A stretch of DNA of 64,000 nt from Spirogloea muscicola (Eukaryota > Streptophyta > Zygnematophyceae > Spirogloeales > Spirogloeaceae), in the NCBI GenBank assembly GCA_009602725.1, contig WELB01000264.1, positions 34,650-98,649 of the forward strand, read 5' to 3'. Positions 23,077 through 32,641 of the stretch are shown piece by piece; the first letter of the stretch is position 1; each line of letters begins with the position of its first letter. Position numbers and translations under genes: made by a program. The notes below the pieces were generated by a model, which worked only from the letters and a program-made list of their open reading frames with translations, was not told where the DNA came from and did not search any database.

Positions 23077-25782
23077 CACGTCCACATACTGCCTTCCATC
23101 TGCTTCTTCATCTTGCACCTTGGCTTTGCCTTTGTCTTGCTTTGTTAACAGTGAGGCTTCATGAGATGACTCCAACCTTTTCATGCTCCTTGCTCCACAA
23201 TTGGACTTGCCACTCGGCCCTCTTCTCCGTGACCTTTTATTCCCGACTTGTGCTGTGATCACGCGCCCTGGAAGTGTCTCCTCCGCCGAAGAGCGAGGTT
23301 GGGGCAGCTTGCCTGCCCGAGATGAGGCTGGCTTCGTTGTCACTTATTTTGCACAAGATGACACCAGCCTGGTGTGCATAATCGTTGTTTCTGATAATCC
23401 CCAACGCAAGCGATGCCAAAATTGATTGACTGGATTGGGGTTGAGATTTTGCTGATTGATGATGATGACGTCCACGCAGAGGTTACGATCAAGGGAACAC
23501 TTACCTCCCTGGCCTGGGCTGAGGCTTGGGCTAAGTCCGCGGCTAGGCAATCGGCTCGTTTGGGCTGAGGCTTGGGCTGGGTCTGCGGTTGCAACTAGGG
23601 GATAGGCTCCTCGACAGTGTGGTTGGTCTTGCGTACTGCAGTTGAGGACCTTGGAGGATGCTGCAGTTAGCTACACAATGGAAGAAATGGTTTATGCTGA
23701 CTATGATAGGCTGAGAGCCTGCTCTGTGATGGTGAGTAATGACGAGTGCCGAATGCAAGCAGCTAATCAGTTGCTCACGCAGAAGTCACCGTCATGAGGG
23801 ACACTTACCTCCCTGGCTTGGGGTGGCTCCGCAGTTGGTTCAGGACGTTGGCTCCCAGACAATGTGGCTGGAATTGCTCGACAATATTGAACACCTTGCA
23901 AAACGCTGACATGAGCTGCACAGTAGATTCGATAAATCGTATTTCTGATAATAGTGGATGCTGCTTGATGACGATGATCATATGGAGTGCCGAATTTAAG
24001 AAGCAAAATGTCAACGCATAATCACCATTATGAAGTACAACTAAACTAACCTCCCAGGTCAATGCTGAGGCTTGGGCTAAATCTGCAACTGGGGCTAGAG
24101 GGTTGGCTCCTGGACCAGGTCTTTGGCGAAGCTCAGTCTCTTTGAAGAGCTTGCAGAATGCTATCATGAGCTGCACAGTGGAAGTAGTTGACAATGTTGA
24201 CAACAGATTGAGAGCTTGCTAAACATAACGATGATGATGAGTGCCAGATGTAAGAAGCTACTGCTTATCAGTTGCCCATGCAGAAGTCACCATCATGCTC
24301 GACATGTACCTCCCCAGCTAAGGCTGAGGCTTGGGCTGAATCTGCCGCTGGGGCTAAGGGGTTGGCTCCTATCTGATGTAGTTGGGGTGGCTCAGTCTCC
24401 CTGAAGACCTTGTATAATGCTGTCATGAGCTGCACAGTGAAAGTGGTAATGAAAGTCGTTGATAAGATTCAGATCTTGCTGTGCACTATGGTGATTATGC
24501 GTGCTTATGTAAAGAGGTTAGCTGTAGAAGTCACCATCACGAAGACCCCTCACCTCCCCGACTGAGGCTGAGGCTTGGGCTAGGTCTGCGGTTGCAGGTA
24601 GAGGGTTGGCTCCTGGACGATGTGGTTGGGGTCGCTCGGTGCTTTCGAAGACCTTGCAGAATGCTGCGGTGAGCTGCGCAGTGGAAGTTGTAGACAATGT
24701 GGAGAGCCTTGATCAGCATTTAGTCACCACATGCATCACATGCATCACGCTTCCAAGGACGCTGTGTACCACATATAGAGCATGTAATATCTGAGAGATT
24801 AATCTGCTTTGCTGGTGCTTGAGTTGTCAACCATGGCCAGCATGTGTACATACTGTCGATGGGCAACTTTTAGGTTATAATATTGACAGTATGTTAACAA
24901 TCCAGTCAATCGGCTAGAAGCAATCTAGCAAGAACTTACATCAGGTACTTCTTGGTGACCATCGGCGGTAGCCCCCACCTTGATATACTGCACCAACTTC
25001 CATCTTGTGTGTTTTACTTTTGCGAATCTGAATGTGTGAAAACTCATCCTCCCAATAGGCACTTCATTGCCGTCGACTATTGCAGTACTACCTCCGTCTT
25101 GCTTCCAATCCCCAATTTGGGGTTTTCCAACTGTTCTGTCAACTTGTACCTTTCCTCTTCGCACGATGGTACTGAGTGGGCTGAAGAAGTACCAGACGTG
25201 GCCCCCGTTGCACCAGCGACCTGTTTCACGGCTTCAATCGAGACATGCTGTGCACTTGTCAGAAGTGTCAGGAAGATTGCTTCGGTCTGGGGGGTGAAGA
25301 CAAGCAGCGCCTGTTTGCAGGCTTCCCAGCTTACATGCGTGTGTACAATTGTAGCACTTGCGATTCTTACATACGAGTTGTTACAAGCCAGGTCGTTCCC
25401 ACAACCTTACACAATACCAAGCTATACTTCAATGGGCTTCCGTGCTCTGAGGTGTCCCACAGCCCAGTGGAGAGTTTCTACGGGTGTCAATGTGCACGTA
25501 TGCAAGTGTGGTGTGCCTGCACATACCTCCAAGGCTTCCAATGTCTCTAGGGTGCCGAGCATGCACATCTTTTTCCGGAAACAGCCTTCTCTCGTTGTCG
25601 TCGAGTTTGCCCGTGGATCTTCTGTCAAGGAGTTTGATAATGTCTGAGTCTTTGGGCTCGATAATAATAGCCTTCCACTTCCACGATCCTGCCACAGGTA
25701 CCTCTATGTTGCCAATGTGATCCTTCAACACATCGCAGAGCAGGCACTCCACTCGTTGTCTTTGGTCTGGCTCAGCCTGCAT
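23077..25782 (-). CDS. NAC-2: NAC-domain transcription factor with exon array
   Basis: On the minus strand, exon 1 is 25782-25527 and starts MQAEPDQRQRVECLLC (CxxC at residues 13-16). It reads on to EPKDSDIIKLLDRR and EKDVHARHPRDIGSLG, which is subdomain A/B. Exon 2 (25220-24940) carries HVWYFFSP, the family hallmark of subdomain C, then VDRTVGKPQIGDWK and RWKLVQYIKV (subdomain D). Five copies of the next exon follow. A basic exon (23252-23077; QVGNKRSRRRGPSGK), a likely nuclear localisation signal, then joins in frame after the fifth copy. Exon 1 ends in phase 1 and exon 2 in phase 0, as in the paralogues. The domain exons have no stops. The start codon was chosen because all four genes begin 6-12 residues before CxxC. 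The role is nuclear DNA binding; targets are unknown. The terminal exon is unresolved. Confidence 0.8.
23505..24673 (-). repeat. Five tandem copies of the NAC subdomain E/linker exon
   Basis: In transcript order the copies are a 24673-24554, b 24429-24310, c 24170-24051, d 23915-23809 and e 23670-23505. Each follows an AG acceptor (mostly TGCAG before CTC; TGTAG before CTA in e) and ends before GT. Copies a, b and c are exactly 120 bases, open and phase 0 at both ends; they encode LTAAFCKVFESTE, LMTALYKVFRETE and LMIAFCKLFKETE, then a GANPL...AQAS linker. Copy d is 107 bases and copy e 166 bases, so either alone shifts frame. Copy e ends in the phase needed for the basic exon at 23252. The repeat period is about 245 bases near the 5' end and longer later. 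Mutually exclusive or cumulative splicing is possible but not shown. Confidence 0.85.
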
Positions 25783-26289
25783 CTGCAACACACGATGCAT
25801 CTGCCAAGCTTTGTCAGGGACTGTAACAACCCCAGCCAGCCAGCGGCCCCTGCAATCAGGCAACTCTGTCCATCCTGTCAAGTTGGTCCTGAGCACTCTA
25901 GAGTACCTATCCGGCCATCAAGAAATGGCTAGTGAGTGTGACTGGCATCTCAGGAGCGTTCTCAATGGCTACATTGAGAACGCCTTGCCTCTTGCAGTCA
26001 GATGAACGAGTTCATTTCATCTCATGAAGAGAAAGTCAAACAAGACATTGCCACTCGAAGAGTGAGGAGTGAATGACCAAGCAGGGAGATGGTGATGCCA
26101 ATACTCGTGTTAGATGGTGTCAATACAAGGCGATAGGCACACATTCGATGTGATATCGTCCACTGATGTTGTGAATGTCGTGGCATTATCACATTAGTAG
26201 CTTGTGTGAAGTTGGTCAGACTTGGTCCTTTCGGTTACCAACTGTGGCAAAATGTCCTGAGCCAACAGAGCTACTTGCCTGGACAGGGA
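25783..26289. other. 5' flank of NAC-2, nothing recognised
   Basis: No coding sequence was recognised. On the minus strand this is where a 5' untranslated exon or intron of NAC-2 would fall. Confidence 0.35.
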
Positions 26290-27060
26290 GAGTGTGCGGC
26301 GCCAGTTGACTTCCCCGAAAGCCCGCCCGATCAAGAGTGTGAGCTCCTCTCTACTGCCACTTCGGGCGGTCAGAGGATCGGCCGTGGCCTGCAGATGTGA
26401 ACGAGGTACCAGCCAATCAAGCCCCTCAGAAAGGACTCCAGCTTCAGACACCCGCCAGTTGTGCACTGCCCGTGAGAGGAGCTCAAGGACCCGACGAGCT
26501 TGCTGCGAAGTAGCTGCAGCTGCTAGAGGTGGCCCGGGTACAGAGCACCACTTGATGACCAAGTCCGCAGGGATTCATTGCCCGCGGCGAGCCTACCGTT
26601 GTGAGGCTGCGCGCCGCGCTTACCCAGCAGCGTGGACGAAGGCGGCGAGCCGTGGGCTCGGCGCAGCGCCAGCCCAGCCAGCCGCACCGAGCGGCGGCCG
26701 TGGCAGAGCAGCCGAGAGGTGGGGCACTTGGCGCTAAGAGGAACGGAGTGTGTACCGAGTGATGGGGGGCCGTGTTGAGCTGGGCTATTCGTTAGTGCCG
26801 TATTAGGACTAACTGAATGCCCAGGACCCAGAGTGTCACCATCACTCGGTTGGGGCTCAGGCCGTGAAGAAGCTTGAGGCTCAGGCGATGAGGACGCGGT
26901 GCTCTTGAATGGAGCGCCGCGCTCCTTCCTCGCCTTCTTGCCCACGGCAAAGACAGCCTTCTTGCCCATGGCGGTGATGGCGGCAGGGTCCGGCAGGAAG
27001 CAGGCCGGCAGCAGCTCAAGGCAGGTGGCGTGGGCGCTGGCAAGCAAGGAGGAGCGGTGG
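26290..27060 (-). promoter_or_regulatory. GC-rich block upstream of NAC-2
   Basis: The GC-rich island sits 0.5-1.3 kb before the NAC-2 start, as in the paralogues. On the minus strand a frame starting near 26969 reads MGKKAVFAVGKKARKERGAP and then a Ser/Pro-rich stretch, open to 26526. It could be a separate short gene or an untranslated 5' exon that happens to be open. A CTGG/GTAAGCGC donor-like site lies near 26620 on the minus strand and could start a 5' intron. Confidence 0.35.
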
Positions 27061-27740
27061 GCAAAAGGAGGACGGTGGCTCCTGTTAGAGTGAGCAAGCT
27101 TGAGCTCACTCGACCCCCTTTTTGCCTACATAGAAAGAATGCAGAATCACATGGGCACACTGGGTCCCGGCGGGTCTGCACACCGGGGGCCCAAGGAGGG
27201 CCGGCTGCAGAGCCGGCCCGAGGTGTCCGTTAAGCTAGTCGGGCAGGGGCCTGCTGCAGAGCTGGCCCTAGGTGTCCGTTAAGCTGATGTGTCCACAGGT
27301 GTGAGGCACATACTCTCACGTGTGATCTGTCTACGTGTCACCCTGATGATCCGGGCAAGCCACCTCTGGAAGCGACAGGTGCTTCCCTAAGTGGGACACT
27401 TAAAATAGTATGGAGAATAACGAAAGGAGCTAATGCCTATATTCTAACAGGCCGGGCCTGAGTGGCCGAGCGCAGGAGGGCGGGGGAGGGGGGGGGGGAG
27501 GATGGTGGCGCCCACCTATTGGTTGACTACTCGGAGAGTCGCGGCCCGGCGCCGCTCAGCCTGGAGCCGCCACGTGGCGCTCACCGACTGCTGGAGCCTC
27601 TTGGATTCACTTTTTGCATATATTGACTTCACGGGCTGCCTGACTTGCATCACGCTTTCCGGCTCCTCTGTATTTGAAGAAAGACACTTCCGGCAGACGA
27701 CGATGGCTGGGGGCAAGGGCCTGTGACAAAGAAAGTGCGC
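27061..27740. other. No gene recognised
   Basis: Short frames only. A repeated phrase (CCGGCCCGAGGTGTCCGTTA, then TGGCCCTAGGTGTCCGTTA) lies at 27205-27285, and a G-rich run lies at 27485-27500. Confidence 0.4.
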
Positions 27741-28760
27741 GCCCATTGAGGATAGGGGCTGGAAAAGCCAGCCCAAAAAAGAATGAACAAAGTACGAGAA
27801 GGGGGCCAGGGGAAGGCCAGCCCGACAAGAATCATGAAGTTCGAAGGGGCCAGAAGAAAAGCACACAGTTCGTCAAGTGGCTCCTCTGAATTTCGTTCAC
27901 TTTTGTGAGGCTGGCTTTCTACAGCTGTTTCTTCGACAGCCCTCACCTCCTTTGGGGAGAAGTAGTAAAAAAGTGATTGTTCTGCGTGAGAAAGTCAGCT
28001 CATAAAAGAAGTGAGCCATTTTTAGAAACAAAAAACAAAATAGTGGCTTTCCCAAAGAAATGAATGTGTATTGAGAGATGGAGGGCCTGTGCGGCCAAGT
28101 ACAAAGGCAAGCACATTGACAAATGTACGTCACCTGCTGCTAAGTTGACCCGCTCAGTAAGCACGAGTCAGCACATAGAGGTCGCTATCTGATGCCCGAA
28201 TACCGAAAGGGGGCAGGGGCTGTGAATGAGAAGTGGCTCTCCCTAAGGAGCTCCTCAGCTTAGCTTGTCAGAGTTGTATGTGCTTACTCGAGGATGTCTA
28301 GTGTCCCCGTTAGCCAGCTCATCACCCCGTTTTCAGGACATCTGTAAGGCTAGCATTGGCCTCCCTTTCAATTTCGTGCGCACCGCGCTTCTTCTCCCAA
28401 AGGGGGCAAGGGCTGTGAACAGCCAGCCCGAAAAGGATTGACAAGGTCCGTAGGAGCCAAAAGCGCTCACTCAGACCTTAGGTAGGATGGATCACTCAGT
28501 GACGACGAGTGAATCACGTGTGAATGGCCAGCATAGAAAGGAAAGGGCTCGCCCATGGAAAGGGAACAGCGCTTCCAAATAAACTGGTGGCTGTGAGGAT
28601 GAACAGAAAGAATGAACAAGGTCCAAGGGGCCGAAAATACAAGGTGGTGGACGGGCCACCCGCGAGGCGGAGCGGGAGGAGCCACTAGAGAGAAAGGCGC
28701 GCGGTGCGCCTGAACTGAAAGGGTGGCCGATCTGAGCCAGTACACTATTTAGCCAGAGAG
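27741..28760 (-). mobile_element. Cluster of LINE tails and repeat B
   Basis: Minus-strand hairpin tails lie near 27745-27800, 27800-27860, 28395-28460 and 28585-28640. One in plus orientation lies near 27905-27930. An end-of-element motif (AGGGCCTGTGCGGCC before AAGTACAAAG) lies at about 28080-28110. Repeat B, recognisable by CCCTTTCAATTTCGTGCGCACC, lies at about 28333-28400 on the plus strand and about 28684-28745 on the minus strand. No coding part is attached. Confidence 0.6.
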
Positions 28761-28899
28761 AGAGGCGGCTCTCCCAAAGGCGGGCAAAAGCCCAAAGCCA
28801 GTGCAAGAAAAATCAAGTGACTACAGAACGCGCTTGTCGCAATTGAATGACCATCTCGTCGCCGGCTGCTCCTGCTGAGCAGAAGTTGGCGAAGAGCTG

Positions 28900-29590
28900 G
28901 AGCCGCTTGCCGATACGAGTTTAGGATAGAAGCACTTTTGGCGGTTTTAGCAGGCCCGCCCATACGTGGCATAATCGCGACTTGCTCAAAATCGTAGAGC
29001 CAAATTAGCAGACGTACCAACGGGGTTTAAACCTCGACAGATTTCAGGTGGGGCGGGTGAAATCTCGGCGGGAAAGAGAACCCGCAGCGCCCGTGCGGTG
29101 CCGGCCCCCCGACGCGCGCGCCCTGTCGTTGGCGGCCTCGCAGCAGTAGTGCCACAATCCGGCTCCAAGCGCCTGGCTTTCACCTTGTTTGGCCGCATGT
29201 CAGCCCAGGCTCCTGGCCTTACGCCCTCTTTTGGCCACCATTCCGACTTCTGGCTCATGCCCTGAGCTCCTGGGCTCCAGGTCCTGGAACAGTCGAAGCA
29301 GCGGGCCGGGAGCACAAAGTGACGGCCGAGTGCCACCTGGCGATAGTCCGGCTGGGCGCAAAGGCGGGTATCGAGCCGCCCTCTGCGCCGCCCTCCGCGC
29401 ATGGGCGGGGGGAAACGCGCTGGAAGGCCCTGAGGCCGGGGCGTCGGCCCATCTTCCCCTGCCGCCAGAGATAAAAGCACGCCGCCGACGGTGGCGAGCG
29501 GCCTTGCCAGCGCTGCCGCCGTTGCCCAGTGGGCGAGCTTGTCGACGCGGCAGCGCCTTGGCTGCTAATCTGGCCTGCCTCCATGTGTGA
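28900..29590. other. GC-rich island
   Basis: Several overlapping frames are open on both strands (for example 29189-29590 + and 28986-29480 -), which is typical of base composition rather than coding. It could be the 5' region of an unseen gene. No match to the flanks of the NAC genes was noticed. Confidence 0.35.
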
Positions 29591-29604
29591 ATAATAAGCT
29601 CACT

Positions 29605-30515
29605 CAAAAGGAATGCGTGTGTATTCAGAGATGGGGAGGCCATGTGTGGCCAAGTACAAAGAAAGAAAGTGCTCGCCCATAGAAAAAGGGGGCCAGCAAA
29701 GCCAGCCCGGAAAGAATGGACAATGTCCGAAAGCCAAAGAAAGAAAAATCACACAGCTAGGCAGCTAGACAAGAAGACACGACGAAACCACAGGAAGCTC
29801 AATACCCACGGGTGAGCAACATCAGGTCAGAGTAGCTCGACGCCGGAAAAGATGCATTCAGACGCGACCCAGAAGCAGCCGCGATAGCGCGACCTGCACG
29901 CGAGTGGACGGCATGAGCTAGAGAACGCTGAAGGGACACGGAGAGCCGCATCCGAAAGACCTGGGCCAGGGAGTTTTTTGGGCTGGCTTGTCCAGCCCCT
30001 ATCCTCTCCAGGGAGCCGGCCGCATTGAAGCCGGGCAGCCCCCCTGGCAGACCCGGCCGCCGCTCGATGGCCTGCCGAGCAAGCCGCTGGAGGAGATTCA
30101 GCCAGCCGCTGCCATAAGCCCCGTGGACGTCTATTGCAAGGGCCGCGAACTCGTCGCCGGGGGGTGGATCCGCGTACTTCCGCTCCTTGCCGCGGGCCGC
30201 CACAGCGACTGCATGCCCCGCGGTCGACGCCGACTTACAGGGGTTAGCGGAATCGACACAGTCGGCGGTCACCACATCCGCGATGATATGCGGACCGCCG
30301 CCGGGCGGGATGGCGATGAGGTCAGCGCGCCGGGTGTGGGTCTGGCCATCGGCGTCGCGCAGGATGGGCATAATCGACGTGTGCTCCACGGCCACCGTGT
30401 AGCCCGCCTCGATGAAGACGCCGTGCATGCCGTCCCTTATAAGGTCATGGGAACCAAGGGCAAAGGGGGCGAGGGCTACGAAAAGCCAGCCCGAAAGAAT
30501 GGACAAGGTTCGTAG
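29605..30515 (-). mobile_element. 5'-truncated RLE-type LINE copy L with tail
   Basis: The open minus-strand frame down to 29802 holds the nuclease from SHDLIRDGMHGVFIEAGY through RADLIAIPPGGGPHIIADVV and GKERKYADPPPGDEF to the C-terminus YSDLMLLTRGY. The CCHC cluster and reverse transcriptase are missing. Downstream (lower coordinates) come the 3' region, a hairpin tail (about 29685-29735) and the end motif at about 29608-29655. At its 5' side it joins directly to another element's hairpin tail (about 30455-30515). The frame is open throughout despite a 42-bp insertion. Confidence 0.85.
29974..30015 (+). mobile_element. 34-bp hairpin mini-insertion with 8-bp target duplication
   Basis: Inside copy L the sequence CCAGGGAG (29966-29973) is repeated at 30008-30015. 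Between them lie 34 bases made of T6, the hairpin GGGCTGGCTTGTCCAGCCCC and a short TATCCTCT. Removing the insert and one repeat restores the family reading GSLAQVFRMRL. The net gain is 42 bases, 14 codons, so the frame is kept. Read on the minus strand the insert ends in A6. Confidence 0.85.
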
Positions 30516-30940
30516 GGGCCGAAAAATGCTGACACACACAAGCAAGCAAGTATGACGAAGGATGGTCACATGACCTCGAGAGAAATGAGCAGAGTACAAG
30601 AAGGGGGCCAGAGAAGGGCCAGAGATAAGAAAGTGCAAAGGGAGAAAGGGAGAAATGGCCGTGGGCTGCAGAGGATAGCAGTAGGAGCAGTGGCAGCTAA
30701 ATTGTGGCACTGTAGTCAGGCTGAAGGGCGAAGCTCGGAGGAAGGGGCGAGCGACTGCCTGGGAAAAGCGAAGGGATGCGGTGCAAGGGAAGTTGGCTTA
30801 AGAGGAGGAGTGAGAATCCGGCTGCCGCGACTGTGACGAGTTTGCGTGTGGCCGCTCCCTTGGCTCGGCCTTCCTCGAAATTGTGCACTTGGGGTAGAAC
30901 GCTGTTTATCTTTGGAGCTGCTCTTCTGTGTTTCCCTTAA
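30516..30940. other. No gene recognised
   Basis: A purine-rich plus strand with a GGGCCAGAGAAGGGCCAGAG phrase near 30605 that may be a degraded tail. Otherwise there is nothing to report. Confidence 0.4.
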
Positions 30941-31410
30941 TAGTATGTTTATGCTTTTGTGTCTTCCGGCCCTTCCAGACCTTGTACATTCCTTTGGGCT
31001 GGCTTTTCTCGGCCATTGCCTTACGCTGGAAGCTGTATGTTTGGTACGTTCTCTTTGAAGGAGACCCCACTTCCGTCCACTCTCTGGCCTCCTCTGGAGA
31101 GCCTCTGCCTCTTAGGCAAGCCCAAATCTACCGATTTGCCATATTGTTTGGAAGGAGCTTCTTCTGAGGCCCCACCCAACCAGTTCACAAGCCAGGTAGC
31201 AGCCACACCGTGGCCATGAAGAGGGATACCATCCACGGTCAGCTTTTGAGCTACAGCAATCGGTGTGCGCCGCGTGCCGGCTCCAGCTTTGGCGGTCCGC
31301 TGCTGCAGCGAGGGCCCTCTCCAAGAAGAAGGTGCTCGCCCATTGAGAAGAGGGGCTGGCAAAGCCAACCCAAAATGAAATGGACAATGTTCAAAGCCAA
31401 AGAAAGAGGT
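30941..31410. mobile_element. Two LINE tails in opposite orientation
   Basis: A plus-strand tail (CCTTGTACATTCC and GGGCTGGCTTTTCTCGGCC) lies at about 30975-31020. A minus-strand tail (GAGGGGCTGGCAAAGCC and AATGGACAATG) lies at about 31340-31395. The 320 bases between hold no recognised gene. Confidence 0.6.
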
Positions 31411-31549
31411 GCTGAAAAAGGACTACACTACAAAGTGCAAGATGGTGCAGAGGGAGATGCAGGTGGCTGCTCAGTATCCACGTGTGAGCAACAGCAGATC
31501 AGAGTAACTCGGAGCAGGAGAAGCCAAGGCGGCCCGGCGCGCCACTCCA

Positions 31550-32641
31550 ACACTGACCCCATTCGCTCCTCTGCCAGCCGGCATCGCTGCCGAGCAAGCC
31601 ACCCGCGGCCCCGACTTCCCGGCTGCTCGGCAGCGCTGCGGGCGACGCCCACGGCCTCCGGCGGCGCAGCCGCGTCGCTCGCTGCGGCCAGCGGACGTGC
31701 TTTGAGCACCGGGGTCGCTACTCACCTAGCCAGTGACGCGAGGCAAGGCGTGGCGAGCAGCCTACATTTGTCCTGGTGAGACCACTGCGTGGTGGCAGGC
31801 GATGTGCGAGGCACTAGTGCGGTCACACGTCGGCTGAACCCGACCATTCAGCACCTGGGGCGCTAACGGTTCCAGCTCTATAATCGGGCCCCTCGAGCAG
31901 CCACTAGCTCATTGCACCTGACATGGGTCTTTGGCTGAGCCTGCAGATACTTGACTGGCAGCGAGGCTCTGAAGTCGTCTCATTCTTGGCCTTTCTGGTA
32001 CGTTTTGTGCTTACCAAGCAGCAGGCCATACTTTGCATGCATCCTTGTCCGCTGAGCCCCTGGGAAATCGTGGGGAGCTAGCCCTTGTTCGGGCTGGGGT
32101 CCCAGGCAGCTGACACGCGCCACACATGGAGGTCTCGTGCGAGAAGCAGCCGTCTCAATGCAGCTTTTTTTGCTTCGCTGATAAGAAGGTCTGCGCACGG
32201 CATAGACATCCAACACCCACTTCACAGAGAATGTGTTCGTATATGCAACCACGACTGCAGTGATGACCAAGTGCAACTTGAAAGCTGAACTGCACGAAAG
32301 TAAGCCTGCCCTTTCCCTGGCTGATCATTTCTAGTGTATCAGCATATGCGAAGGTCTCTGCTTGTGTACTATCGTTGTGATGCTCATCCAAATCTCAACG
32401 AGGCGGTCTGACGTAAGCCCTGTTCTCCCAGTAGATTTAGTGCTGCTCCTTGTTAGCCATCATTTCCATAGATGACCTGTGACGACAGCAACTATGGAGG
32501 TTTCTGTAGTCCAGAAGTCACAAAATTGACTGAGGAGCCTGACATAATTCAGGCACTAATGGTTTAGGTTCGATCCAACTCCTAACACAGCCTTACCGAC
32601 ATGGCGCGTGTTGCAGATGCATACATAGCCAGCCTGAATCG
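31550..32641 (+). promoter_or_regulatory. 5' flank shared with NAC-4
   Basis: The flank aligns by eye with 41845-42570, upstream of NAC-4. Shared points include the GC-rich core with GCTCGGCAGCGCTGC, the phrase GCCACTAGCTC, and GGAGCTAGC followed by CCCAGGCAGCT and GCCACAC. Conservation outside coding sequence shows that NAC-3 and NAC-4 share a duplicated promoter/5' untranslated segment. Which parts are transcribed cannot be told. Confidence 0.6.

Noticed and set aside
23505-24673. CRISPR-like array, from evenly spaced repeats
   Set aside because: Repeats are diverged exons with splice sites in a eukaryotic gene; spacers are introns that are also similar to each other.
32567-32583. tRNA gene, from the B-box-like GGTTCGATCC
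   Set aside because: No A box at the right distance and no acceptor stem.
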